A DNA stretch of 64,000 nt from contig JAAXNY010000010.1 of assembly GCA_013420905.1 (NCBI GenBank), positions 2,914,001 through 2,978,000 on the forward strand, written 5' to 3'. The notes beneath the pieces were generated by a model. That model made no database searches. It had not been told where the DNA came from and saw only the letters and a list, made by a program, of their open reading frames with translations. This DNA comes from Collybia mongolica (taxonomy: Eukaryota; Basidiomycota; Agaricomycetes; Agaricales; Clitocybaceae). Position numbers and translations under genes: made by a program. Positions 1 through 12,573 of this stretch are shown one piece after another (positions within the stretch are counted from its first letter, which is position 1; each line of letters opens with the position of its first letter).

Positions 1-37
1 CCGAACCATCACATCCGACAGGCCCACATCACATCAC

Positions 38-997
38 CTTGCGATAAGATTGCAGATAGCGTTGTATAGGATATACCTGTGTGGTCCCGGGGTCGAATCA
101 GGATCCATTGGTGGTGTTGTATTGTTCTCGCTTTCTTGAAACTGTTTCAACTCCCATCGGTAGGAATACATATCATTGACAAGCATCTCATGTCCACCAG
201 CCAGTATCTCGAGTGAGCGAAACTCCGCATCCTGGGATAAACGCTGACTTGGTTCAATGTCAAGCTCCCAGTATAAAAGACCCATCGTGAACCTATAAAT
301 GCAAGGAAAAGAGGAAATTGAAGTTCGGAAGAATCTAGTGGTGGGCGGACAGCTCACCAAAATCCCCCTTCAAAAATCCGATATTCCAGGTATTTATCAA
401 ACCCCTGCATTACGCGTTTTCTACGCTCCTCATGATGATTGCCTGCCGCAACCAAGTAAAGATAAGTCTCGTTAAACACTCTCTGGGCACGCTTTTTCGA
501 TGACTCGTCTCCGATGGAGCGAATTCTAGTACATAAGTCATGTACCACAGTTTCGACTGGGTCCGTAGGAGCTCAGCCGGCCATGATAACGTCTCTCAAC
601 CTTTTGACAGATTCTTTGGCCTAACAAAAGTGACCTCAGCCACATATGATCAGTCGATCTTATGCTCACCTGCCTCCACAACTCCCATCGCTTCCAAAAT
701 ATCATCATAAACGAAGAAAAAGGTAACCCACGCAGAAGCTAATTCTGCACGTTCCTCAGGAGCATTGGGGCACACTAGTACGCCCCATTGCTCTATATCC
801 TGATTCGCGTAGGCTTCCTTCTCCTCAGAGGACGTCCACGGCCAGCGGTCTCTGTAATATCCCCGCACTCTCTCGACAACCCTCTCAAGATAAGGAGCGC
901 TGTCGGGCGCGGGCCAGCAGAAGTAAAAACTGGTTTTATGATGAGGAAGTCTGAAGCTAGGCTGGACATTGTGGGTTAAGGGTAAAGCCCGGAGGCT
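38..997 (-). pseudogene. Trichodiene-synthase-like sesquiterpene synthase, damaged and cut by the window edge
   Basis: Three blocks on the minus strand align with the intact neighbour at 1579-2707. Block 670-997 has the RWPW motif and the metal-binding DDILE motif. Block 356-548 is the middle helix region. Block 38-348 has the second metal motif NDMYSYRWE. Class I terpene synthases of this type cyclise farnesyl diphosphate using Mg2+ bound by DDxxE and NSE. Intron 349-355 onward is plausible (GTGAGC donor, TTTATAG acceptor near 348), and a donor at 32-37 implies one more exon left of the window. Damage: the first block has no in-frame ATG before the upstream stop at 998-1000. The block that matches exon 2 of the intact gene (AKESVKRLRDVI) runs into an in-frame TGA just before 566 and is out of phase with the upstream donor. 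A rescue splice to an acceptor at about 556 keeps frame but deletes about 20 conserved residues. I infer a decaying copy; a rewired functional gene is less likely. Confidence 0.7.
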
Positions 998-1578
998 TCA
1001 AGGTGAACGGTCGCTGGGTCCTATACCTTCGTGTCCTACTACACGTGGCAATTAAGCCAATAATGGTGTCGACCCTTGTGTTGTGTACAGAAATGCAGGA
1101 CAGTTCCCCATTTCGGAGTGTAGTTCATTTCGTGTTTGTGGTCCGATCGAGCGTGATGTGGCAGTGGCGCCAAGGTGGCAGCGGTTCAGTATTGAAATAA
1201 TGGTTTCTTGCTTTGGTTTACCGAGGGAAATTGAACGCGGGCCACGTCACAATAGCACGAACTCACACAACATTAACAGTCCAAACTCGATGTGACACTA
1301 GATACATCCTTGGATATTTTTTAGATAGATTCTTCGCTTGTTTCGGAAGCATCAAACATCAGGAATCGTCGGAGGTTTCTTCCTCCTGGAAGGAACGATG
1401 CTTTCCACTCTCTACATTTAATGTACAGTTGTCCCACATGCCCAAACAAATGTGTTCTAACAAAGGTCTACTCGGCCCCTTGCTGGATTATGTATCTACA
1501 CATGTGCATGTCAAGTACAAAATTTGAATCGATTATTTATTTTGGTATCCAAATTATACATTGTACAGTGCTTTCCAT
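998..1578. other. Spacer between two terpene synthase genes
   Basis: No coding segment on either strand shows a recognisable motif or a consistent exon chain. It must contain the promoter of the damaged left synthase and the 3' end of the intact one. I see no repeat or RNA gene. Confidence 0.4.
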
Positions 1579-2707
1579 CTATTGAGTCTTCACCTTATTC
1601 TCAGATACGCTATTGTACCGTCCGCAATAACCCGACCAAATAAAATTTCCCCCAATTACATCCGTGAGGGCATTGGAGAAGTTTTCGATGATTCTCAGAT
1701 GCTCCAGCAAGTCACTATGATTGTCCTTCAACCTCTCCAACACCATCATATACAGCTCCTCCTGCTTCAGAATGCGCTCTTTTAGATTAGCCATTGCATC
1801 CAACAGGCTAATTTCGGACTTCTGCAAGAGAAATGAGAGGCTGTCATACATCGAAAAGCCTCCCTGTGTTTCCTCTGCCCGTTTTCTCTCAACACGGTAC
1901 GAATATAAGTCATTGACCAAAACTCCGTGACCACCAGCTACATGGGTGAGGTTTTGAAATACTTCGTCGGCTGATAGCCAAGAGGGCATTACCAACCCTC
2001 GAGCCCAAAACGTGATTGCGAATGTCAAACTAATGTGCTAGTAAGAGCACTATTCGCTGACTAAATATGCTGATCACATACTCAGATCCTGCATCGTTAC
2101 TTCGATATTTCAAAAATTCGTCAAAATCTAGGGATAGGCTCTTCATCCTTGCTTGTTTAGAACCTGCAGCTTTGAGATAGGTCATTGTATGTATTACGAT
2201 TGACTGTCCCGTAACCCGCGAAGCTGGGTCGTTAGTAGTCATAACCTGGTCGACCAAGTTATATGCGAGGCTTTCGATAGGTGTCATCGCGCCGGCAACT
2301 TCGTCCCCCGAAATGACCTTCGCAAGTCGAGTAAAAGATTTCTTTGCCTGTAAACACGAATAGAAAGGGACTAATTAGCGTCGACGAATGAATGTGGGTA
2401 GAGATAGGATCACTTCTGTTCCATGCATCTCCTCCAACAAATCGTCATACAGGAAAAGGAACGTCAACAGTGCCACCCCGATCTCTGCGCGGTCTTCTGG
2501 AGCAGTAGGAAAACATAGTAATCCTAGGTCCTCGAGGTCCTTTTCAAGATAGCTTAGCTTCGCCTCTTCGGAGGTCCATGGCCACCTGTCGAGAAAGAGC
2601 CTCTGAACATTCGAAACTATCTTTTTTCTCTCGGGATGATGATGCGTGGCGAATCGAGAGACGAAAGCGGGCTTGCTGGCTAGGGGATCGAAAAGTGTAT
2701 AGGTCAT
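1579..2707 (-). CDS. Sesquiterpene synthase, trichodiene-synthase-like (class I terpene cyclase)
   Basis: Three exons, 2707-2414, 2347-2082 and 2029-1579, join in frame to 336 aa, with introns of 66 and 52 nt. The first aspartate motif is DDLLE (D88, D89, E92). The NSE triad is NDLYSYRVE (N226, S230, E234). A C-terminal RY pair (R324, Y325) matches the diphosphate sensor of this family. RWPW near residue 41 is shared with the damaged neighbour on the left. The length is normal for a fungal single-domain cyclase without a prenyltransferase part. The expected reaction is Mg2+-dependent ionisation and cyclisation of farnesyl diphosphate in the cytosol; the product cannot be predicted. The ATG at 2707 lies about 45 bp after a TATA box at 2751-2760. 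No P450 or other tailoring gene is visible within 10 kb, so there is no clear biosynthetic cluster, only tandem synthase copies. Confidence 0.9.
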
Positions 2708-2750
2708 TTAAGTGACACTGTTGTGTATGCCTGAGAAGCCAGTCGGGGCT

Positions 2751-2760
2751 GACTTTTATA
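2751..2760 (-). promoter_or_regulatory. TATA box of the sesquiterpene synthase gene
   Basis: On the minus strand the bases read TATAAAAGTC, 44-53 bp upstream of the ATG at 2707, a normal distance for a fungal promoter with a short leader. Confidence 0.55.
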
Positions 2761-3551
2761 CTAGAATAGCGTGGTTACATTCCATAACATCTTAATTATG
2801 GCCTGGATCATTTTCGCCTTCAGATCGTGGCGGTCAATATTCTCATCCCCAAAATTTTGATATTCTGGAATTAGAACACAGCGCACCCGAATTGCGCAAG
2901 GATACCTTGTGTACGTATGTGTTAAATGCTGGTTGTCTCCGATATGTAATACTGAGGGCTGTGAGCACCGGCATCTTTGTTGCATGAATTGTGTGCTACC
3001 GATAGGGTTGTGCAATTTTAGCAGATATTGGAGACGGCGGCTTCGTTCTGGAAGGTGGGGGTTGCAACGGCGCCCGATGATCATGAGTGGTCCATGACTC
3101 CATGAGAGGCACGACATGGTGATCGATCCACCCTTTCCACAGTTGTGGTTCTCTTCAGCATGCCTTCCGATATCTATTTCATGGCAGGGTGGCGGGGGCA
3201 TAAGCACCCCCTCATCCGTTGGGTCGCAACTCCACCAGACGAAAGTCAGCCAGACGTTCTATTCGGGTTTTGCGGGATGTACGGAACTGTGCGGAATGTT
3301 GCTAAATACATAAGTACTGCGCAGGTAATCGGGGACGCCGACGGATATGGCCTTATTTACTCGGTGCACGGATGTGTCGCGCCCACATAATTTGACGGAT
3401 CGAAAAGCCCGCGTGCCGACTAAAGAAAGATGATTGGTCCGACCTGAACAACCTGCGGGTTATAACATGGTAGTTTGGTTGTGGTTTAGACAGTGAGAAC
3501 GGGCCGGAACAAAGGTGGAGCCCAGGGTCCTTGAGGACCTCCGTCGTCTAT
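2761..3551. other. Spacer upstream of the intact terpene synthase
   Basis: Open frames here are short, have no family motif and do not splice into each other. I see no transposon ends. It may hold remote promoter elements of the minus-strand synthase, or remnants of a third synthase copy that begins just to the right. Confidence 0.35.
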
Positions 3552-3890
3552 CTAATAGTCTGTTCGTTGACATCGCTTGCCTCGCCCCCAAGATGCCACG
3601 AGACGCGAAGTGACTCCGGCACGGAGAAAACCTTGAGCTCGAACCCCAATGCTAAGTAGGAGTCTCATCAGTATCCGCCTTCGAGGACTCTGGTGTTCTG
3701 GGAAATGATTGAGCCTCTGCATTGCATTTTCTGTATTCCTGGCGGCCGTAGGTTTCCTAAAAGATCCTTTGAGCATATTGTCTAGACATCTTGTCCCAAT
3801 GGGGCGAATCTCCGTACACAAATCGCGCACTAATGGCCTTGATTACGTCCTCGGGAGTTCTACCATCATCAGAACTATCGAAGTATCCTT
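3552..3890 (-). pseudogene. Relic of a third terpene synthase
   Basis: On the minus strand the block starting near 3830 reads RDLCTEIRPIG, which matches HDLCTRIRSIG in the middle exon of the damaged synthase at 38-997. The similarity continues weakly over about 40 residues (NAMQRLNHF against KRVMQGFDKYLE). Just upstream, in another frame, TPEDVIKAI fits the stretch preceding this motif, so a frameshift separates the two. No DDxxE or NSE motif is present, and the frame after residue 45 does not resemble the family. I read this as a fragment left by local duplication and decay. The motif match is short, so confidence is moderate. Confidence 0.5.
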
Positions 3891-5956
3891 CTAGGTGCCA
3901 AAGAGCCAAGAACTGTTGAAAAGAAGCCATACAAAAATAATCGACCTAAGCAGAGGATTTCGGTTTCTAATGTGGAACACATTGGTCAGATTCCCTTGTA
4001 GAAAGTCCTCAACTGTCCTCAAAGTGGTTTGCTCGGAACCTTTGGACTTCGAAGGGACATCTGATCTTTATGGTTAGCAGCATGGCGACACAAGCCATAT
4101 ATCTCTGCATGGGGTAGGAAATTGACTTTCGCAACTGTAAGCGAGGAAGCGCCAGGACGGAGAGGTTCGGGTCAGAGTTTCAGCCCCAACTGGGGCGAAC
4201 AATATAGCTCCGGCTTACTGCGTGGAGGAACAACATCTAAGGAATAATCATGAAGATATACCAACATACCTGTGGTCATGAGTCCAAGGAATGTTGGACA
4301 TAGAAGAAAACGAATGAATTCCATGGGGCATTAAGGTTGAGGGTGAGCGAACGTGGCGAAGGCTGTGGTATCCATGAGACTCGTAGAGACTCATAACATT
4401 GATGTTGACTGACACAACGGAAAACGCATGCTACAAGTAGCGTGACGAGGTGTTGCGTTACAATTCCACACAGTACGACGGTAGCAAGAGGCCATGCGGC
4501 CCGGCTGGTGCAGTCGTAGGGACTGGCTGAGCGGAAAGAGTAGTTGATGGGATACAGCAATGGCAAATGCGCGCGATGGAGGGAGCAGCAGTGTGAAGGG
4601 GTGTGTCGAAAAGATGAATATCTGAAAGCCATGGCTAGATGAGGTACTCACGGATTAATTAGTTCAAATGTCAAGTTGACAGTTCCGTTGGCGAGGTCGA
4701 TCAAACTTCATGATTCTCTGTACCAATTTTCTTTTACCGCGCTGAGGAGTGCACTCGACAAGATGGATTGCATATATTCCTTTCGTGCAACGTAGATGTG
4801 ACAGGTCGAAGGACCGCGGGTGTTGTGGATTGATAGGATGGAGAGATCAGTGATCACGAGGCTTTGAACGGTATTGCTCGCGTATCCTCTTCATTCATGA
4901 CTCCCCAAGCTACATCCTGGAATATGAGCAGGCTTCACTGGCCCAGTTCTCCGAGTTCATCGGCACCACCGGTCAAACGTTTGGTCTCCAATAGTTATGG
5001 GTCATTTGCGCGAAACATCAACGATATTCTCTGAGGTTACGACGTACAGTACTGGCTGCATTGAATGGCAGCATGGGAAAAGTGTGGGAAGTGCAAAGCT
5101 CCACCGCCGGGAGTTGTTGCCATTGCTGGGTGCAATCATGTTAACGTTATAGCGGGAGTTGTGAGGGTAGTAAGTACGTCGTAACTCGGGAAGAGGGCAA
5201 TGATAAAACCAGGGTATCTGAAACCAGATATATTGTACATACCAGTGCTAGAATAATACCACCACAATGTGCCATGAATCAAATACCAGCTGGTTTCGGT
5301 AGTGGGTCATGTTCGCGACTTGCGAGGAGGTCAGGAATGGATTGAGAAAGAATCTGCTACCAGGACGGCAATTGCCGATATTGTTCTAACGTCTTCCCAC
5401 GCCTTAGCCGACTCAGGCTCTCATCAGACCAAGCGGAAACTCGTTCTCTATGGAAGGCCGTTCGACGAACTAGCCATTCTTACCATATCCGCTTTACAGG
5501 TCCCGTTAAGGCCTTTCCTTCCGATACTAAGACTCGGCGGGGTTGGCAGCAACTACGAAGACCAACCTACTGCAAGCATAGTGCTATCTATGTCCAAATA
5601 GGTTTGAATAACAGCGAATTATACATATGACAAGGCTCACCTAAAATTCGGTATCGTTCGCTAATCATTTGTATTGAACAATCTATCAAGTATCTCCAAG
5701 AACCCGAGTATTGGAACCAAGTCAGTGAACTTATTCAATCGCAAAGCAAAGGTTTGAATGAGCTCAGACTGGAAATTTGACTTTTATTTACAGAACTAGA
5801 CCTATTGAAATCGAGATGCCTACGAGATACAACAGTATGATATTGGACCGCAATACTATTCCACATCTCATCTACTCCCGACCCGTTCAAAGCAGCTGTG
5901 AGTAAACCATCAATCCAAGGACTCGAATGCACAGCGGAGACAAACTTACTCTTCAT
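3891..5956. other. Two-kilobase region without a supportable gene
   Basis: The longest open frames (4276-4632 minus, 5302-5601 plus) have no recognisable motif, signal peptide or consistent splicing. The part next to 5957 is the 3' flank of the xylanase gene. No tRNA, tandem repeat or transposon terminus was found by eye. Confidence 0.35.
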
Positions 5957-6734
<778 letters not shown>

Positions 6735-6757
6735 TCAATTGGTGGAAAACATCTCCC

Positions 6758-6768
6758 TTTTATATGTG
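6758..6768 (-). promoter_or_regulatory. TATA box of the xylanase gene
   Basis: The minus strand reads CATATAAAAGG about 40-50 bp upstream of the ATG at 6719, within a plausible core-promoter distance. Confidence 0.5.
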
Positions 6769-9700
6769 GACAGCAAAAATATCGGCACTCGATACTCCTA
6801 AGCCCTTGTTATTGCCATAGTTCATCCTGCGTTTAGCCATATAGTTTTATCCGCTTGAATCGCTAAGGTCATCAGGCGTAGGTGACATAGGAATGCAACT
6901 GTCCATCGAATTTCGCCGAGAACCCTCGAATTGTTCATTTAAGTTCATAGGTATCTAGTCAATGATGTAATGTTTACTGACACGTTCCAGCGTTCGATGA
7001 GCGCGACGCTGAGTGAAATGCGGGACGAAGCCACGTTATTTGGATAAGTAAATGGGACTATCACATACTTTGTCCTACATGCAAAAATTTGAGAACGAAC
7101 ACGAGTGCGAGAAATGAGCGAGGTTTCCATTTCCTCGAAATCGGCACGCATACACTCCGGACCAAAACCGCCGACACGCGGGCACCCGAAATGTGCCAAG
7201 AGCGTGTCCCGAGTGACGCGAAGGCATCCAGTGATCACCTGACCGTATTGATTAGATGTACACTTGCATGGATAGTCGACGAATAGGGGCCGAGAGAATT
7301 AACACTTCGCGCACACCGTGTAGTAGTGTCGTGTATACGATTCATGTCGAATTTGTTAGCTCTGGAGGTGAACGGCACTAGGTAAGGGTTCCAATTCCAG
7401 AATTCTATCATGGATGGAAGGAGTCTTCTTGATTGCCAAGCAGTACTTACTTGACACATAGCATGGCCATGTGGTGCGAATGCGGAACCGTAGCGAAATG
7501 GTGCAAAACAATGGGTCTATTTCACGTCATGAGTGACAAGGACTAGCGTTGATTGGAGTGAAGTGTGTTGTCGTCTTGTTGACTTTGTGGGGTATGCAGG
7601 GTTCGGAATGTGACCCGTAGCAACCATGTGGGGTATGTACGCCAAGGAGGCACCGCGACAAACAAATGCACTCTAAGATTTCCTCCATTTATCAACCAAA
7701 GCTTTATTATACTCTGATCGAGCAACTGTATGAGGCGGGGAATTATGGGTGTTGGCATTCGGCGGTCCTGATATGTTAGGAGAAATAGAGTGTATAACTA
7801 TTCCTGGACACATGTGTCTTGGGCTGGGGCGATTATGTAGTCTGTGAACGGACATATCATTGTTCGCTGTACGCCTGACGGTTCTTCGGTCCGCATATAT
7901 TTGACTGTTGCGGACCCAAGTGTCGGCTCGCAAGGTGAGCTCCTAGGTCACGGCGGCCCATTTGTTGGGGGCCTGTATAAAAGTGTGTAGGGCTTGAGTG
8001 TATAAAAACTGGGGGAAGGGGCGGAAATATACACATACGACATTCCCATTCGTTCTTTACTTGTGGTAAGTCAGAGAATGAATCACAACTGATGACTGGG
8101 AAAGTATTCGCAGCAACTTGGGCTGAGAATTGTACATGTGTCATCGACATTGAAACTCTAAGAGATGTTGGATTCTGGGGTTGACGAAGGTTGGGTGTAT
8201 CAATGTCGACAAGACCTGATAACTGGTTGGTATCGTGCTTAGAATTGTTATAGAGACGAGTCTTGTCTGGTTGGGGGAGCTCTGAGGAACGCCATTGCGA
8301 TGCATTGTCTCCGACATGAAATCAAGAAGAACGAATTGCCTCCAACATATCCCTGTCCCTCGACGCTGGTGCGGAAAGCGAACTCAAGCCTGCGGCGGAG
8401 ACGTGGTACTGGAGCTACGAAGAATACGTAATTAGCACAGAGCAGGTGCAGTTCATCCTATATCGACATTTATCTGTGCGTTCAGGTCTCTCATATCCGA
8501 CATCCTCCTCTCTCGCCGCGAATTCCAGCTAATCGGTGCAGATTTCTTTACTGGGTGACATGGTTCCACCGATGCTCTTCTAGCTATACTTGGAGTTTTT
8601 CGATAGTCGTCGGGGACGTGGCTTAGGTTCTAGCCTTCCCAAAATTAACATGTACCGTTCCCGGCTTCCTACTTCTATATTCGCCTAGCTCGCCTGTTGC
8701 TGGCCAATCCCCCACGACTACAAGCTTGTTGGTGCCCCGCCCGCGGTTTCTCATGTTCGTGCTCATCAGTCCTGGGTCTTGGGAAGAGAAAATGTTGAAA
8801 AAGACTAGTAAAAGGGATGATCGAGAGGGAGCGAGTGCATGACGGAACAGTCTGCTGAAGTTGGTGTTGGCGAAGATAGATGTGGACAGTGAGCTGGGCT
8901 TACAGATCAGGGAGGCGATTTGTTGTTTTTGTTGTAGCTTCGTCCTCTTCCTCAAGCCCGTACAGTCTATATCGTTTCTCTCTATCCTTACCACCGGTAC
9001 CGACTGGGCCACTTTGCTCGTCGGATAAGCTGTACAGACGCGCCATGCCCTGTCCAATCTACATTGGCGGCGGAACCGGGTTACAAAGGGCTTGTAGATA
9101 GAAATAGACGATAACACTAAGGCTTTGTAGTGATGGGGTGGTTGAGCAGTATGCATGGGTCATCCAGAGCTTGATGATCGAATGGCACTGCAAAGCGCAC
9201 GACTATACTGCGATGTACCGTCAGGCTGTCATCGAGGTAGAACGTAAAAGGCGTTAACATTGTAACCGCGTCCAACAGCCAACGCTAACGAAATCAGAGC
9301 CGACGATATGCAGGCCAAATGTCATGGTTCTCTCAAAGTTTTCCGTGCGATCGTGACGACGGAACTCATCACAAACAATGTTTTGTTCAACAATTGTGCA
9401 CGACGTCAAAGAGGTGTTCTACTTCCAGTGAGGATCTGAACTCCCGACAATATTGATCTTGAACGCAAACTAAAGACCTTAGAGGCGTACTAGGAAGGAT
9501 CAGCCCAGTTGAGAAACGCACCACGATCATCGCTGGCCCTTGAGGAAACGTGGTTGGCTACCATTGCCATTGCAAGTTGTTCGTTGAGTGTCAACGCTTT
9601 CAAGTTTCGACAGACGATCAGCATGTTTAAGGCGAGTCAGTGATTGTGCTCGAGTTGGCGTATGGCTGTTGACGAGGCGCGGGAAACGCTTGACGACGCC

Positions 9701-10999
9701 ATCACCAGCGACCGGGATTTGCCACTGTCTCTCCTCGCCATCCACCACCGTCTCCGAATCATGCTCGCTCCAAAGCTGAGGCCGAGTATGCTGCGCTCCC
9801 AGGTAGATGTATTTTACACTCCTGCCTTAATATTATATTACAAGGAGCTTGTGCGTAGCCAGTTATCCAGCGCCCCATCTGACGCTTCAACGACGCTTTT
9901 CCAGACAATTTAAGCACGTACCTAATAATCCAAGGCTATATAAGGTAATCCGAGAAGAGCAAATATCATTCTGCATTGACCTTTCACCTTCGAGTCTGGA
10001 TGAGTTGTCAGTTTCGAATTGATGAACCCATTGGCTTGACGTATGTTGCCTCTTCTTCTGGCTATGCGAACGACATTCTCAGTCACGGATCCCAATGCAG
10101 GCTTGGAGCCCTGGAAAATTATTGTTACACCTTGGGCCTCATCACGAAAACTGATTTGGGACTGTTTTACACCCCTTACTAGCCATATCATCGCGCGCAT
10201 GATCTGTACCCCTTCACGCCAGAGCTTTTGTTGTCTAGCAGGCGTCTGTTGCACACCGCTAGTACTCAAGATGCAATGGATGACATTCTGGGTGACGGCT
10301 TTGACAAAGGGAATGCCCAACTGAGACGCAGGCCACGTACCTTCAGATGAAAGAGTGAAGGTAGCTGGGAGGAGGCAACGGGGATAATTTATTACGAACA
10401 AGAGATTACCTTTTGGAAGCGTGTTCTGAAGAAGATGCTAGATTCACGTCCAGAATTCGGGACAGCGTCAAACAGCGGCGCCGTGAGACTCTAGAGCGGC
10501 TCCTTCGCCTTCCAGCCTCTTTTGTGACCTGCGAAGATCTTTGCGATGCATTATTACAGGAGCCCCATCATGATTGTGATTGTTCGACGACTCAAAGTGA
10601 CGCAATACAACCGACACCATTGTATAGAAAAATGGTGTCGTGTTACGCCGTTCGAGGTACCTATGGACATAACAGTCATACAGGTACCTATTATTCGAAT
10701 GTTCAGCAAGCCATTTTCAGGCTTGATGGTAACTAGATTTCACTAGGAAGACCCCGAGCAATATGGAGCGGGGGCTGCAAGGAATTTTGGCGGTATCCCC
10801 ATGGAGTTATACGATCAATCCCCTTGCCTACCCAAGAGTTTCTGGATACCCAATGCTTGCTCTGTATATGACACATTTCCCCATGTTACCCGTGTGCGTA
10901 CCCTGATCGGGGTAAGAATTCTCGGGGATGATGAAGCGGTAATCAGGGCTATACTGCTCCTCCCTTCTTTTCATCTCTCCTTCTCAGTTTCCGGGCGTA
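6769..10999. other. Four-kilobase intergenic region, no supportable gene
   Basis: The longest frames here are 8623-9156 (minus, 177 codons) and 9922-10401 (minus, 159 codons). Neither has a recognisable motif, a sensible hydropathy pattern or an exon chain, so neither is called. Smaller frames at 9588-9913 and 10413-10736 (plus) are equally uninformative. A short lineage-specific gene here cannot be excluded without transcript data. Confidence 0.3.
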
Positions 11000-12573
11000 A
11001 TGGCCGCCACAATGCGACCAATCGTAATCGATGATACGGACCCCGCAATACAATACTCAGGTGTGGGATGGTTTCAGGATAATGGAAGTCAGGATGGGGT
11101 TGGGAACTTTGGTCCAACGTATTTGAAGACACTGCATGGGACAAATGATAACGGCGGTTTGACATACACGTTTCAAGGTGGGCCCTCTTGTCCAATGTGT
11201 TCCACAGGCCACTCATTTGGTTGGTATCCCAGGGACATCTGTTCAGGTCTGGGGAACAACGAAGCTCGCGAAGACAGCAGAAGGGACGTTCGACCCATCC
11301 TGGGAATGCTTTGTTGACAAAATCAGCATCGGCGCCACCAAGCCATTTGAATTTGCTGAAAACAATTGGCTCCTGTGTGAAAAAAAGGACCTTGTGGATG
11401 GGCGACACGAAATCGCGGTTAATGTCAATACTGTCAATCACACATTTTGGTTCGACAGGATTCATTATACTCCTTCTCCCGGTATATCGCTAGAGACCGC
11501 TGTCGTCCTTGTTGACAATCACGACCCTGGAGTAGCCTTTGATTCGGGATGGCGGGCATTGGGGGGCTCTGCTAACATGACTCAGGCCACGGGTTCAACT
11601 GCGACATTTCTGTTCACAGGTATGTCCAATAATTGTCTCTGATTGTTTTTTCAATTCCTCATGCATCGCGGAGTCAGGTACGAGCGTCAGCTGGGTCGGG
11701 TTCATTCCTACTGAACTGCCTCACAACGCCTCGTCTGCGACATATTCTGTGGACGGAGGTCCCTCGATATTCTTTCCGCTAAAAGGTCTTCCACCGGGCT
11801 CTACGCCAACCGTATACAACCAGGTATTCTTCAAGACACCCGATCTTTCTCCCGGTCCCCATTCGTTGGTTGTTGTACACCAGGGAACAGGCCAACAAAC
11901 ACCACTCACGCTCGACTTTCTGTATGTTACCAACACTTCAACTCCAAACTCGCAGAGTACGAACTCAAATCCGAATCCTACGCCCACCACCGGGACGCCT
12001 TCCCCGCAACCAGACAAAGATAGCACCCCGGTTGGGGCTATCATCGGAGGTGTACTTGGTGGCCTCGCATTGATTTTTTTCGCCCTATTGATCCTCTGGT
12101 GGTACAAACGAGGGCAGCGTCGTGATGAGCATCGTCCAGAATCCAGTGCGCCCACTATACCCCCACACCTAGGGATGTCACCGTTCATCTACAATTCGTC
12201 GTCGGCGGGGTCAGGGTCATACATTCCTGAAATGGCTTACGGAACATCTACAAATCCCTCGTTGCAGAGCAATTTCCACCCTCAACGTGGCTTTCCGGAC
12301 GTGACACCGTACAACCTCTCATTATCTCCTGCCACGCCAAGTGTACTCGAAAGTCAGTCCACTCTCTCGAGATCACGGCATACACCCTCCGCCAGTATGT
12401 CATCGGGCACCATGTCGGGGTACAATCTGGGCACTGTCACGGAAACGAGAGAAATGCACAAACAGCAAGAGCGGCGTCGACCGCCCGTGCGCCATCCTGT
12501 CATGCATGAAGATAGTGGTTTACGGTTGGGCAGAGGAAACGTGATAGATGTGCCTCCGACATATACCCCCTGA
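11000..12573 (+). CDS. Single-pass membrane protein with beta-rich ectodomain, function unknown
   Basis: Three exons, 11000-11177, 11233-11619 and 11678-12573, join in frame to 486 aa; the introns are 55 and 58 nt. The first 280 or so residues appear to be two similar beta-rich modules, starting at IVIDDTDPAIQYSG near residue 8 and VVLVDNHDPGVAFDSG near residue 150. Then comes a Ser/Thr/Pro/Asn-rich stalk (about 272-305), one transmembrane helix at about 307-330 with a GxxxG-rich start (VGAIIGGVLGG), a YKRGQRR stop-transfer signal and a cytoplasmic tail of about 150 residues rich in Ser, Pro and Tyr. This layout is common among uncharacterised agaricomycete surface proteins. No signal peptide is seen, so the true start may lie in an unrecognised upstream exon. 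I do not know its ligand or role. Confidence 0.75.

Noticed and set aside
8623..9156. 177-codon minus-strand open frame
   Set aside because: No motif, no consistent hydropathy, no splice partners; expected by chance in 60 kb of moderately GC-rich DNA.
9922..10401. 159-codon minus-strand open frame
   Set aside because: No recognisable domain and no supporting promoter or exon chain.
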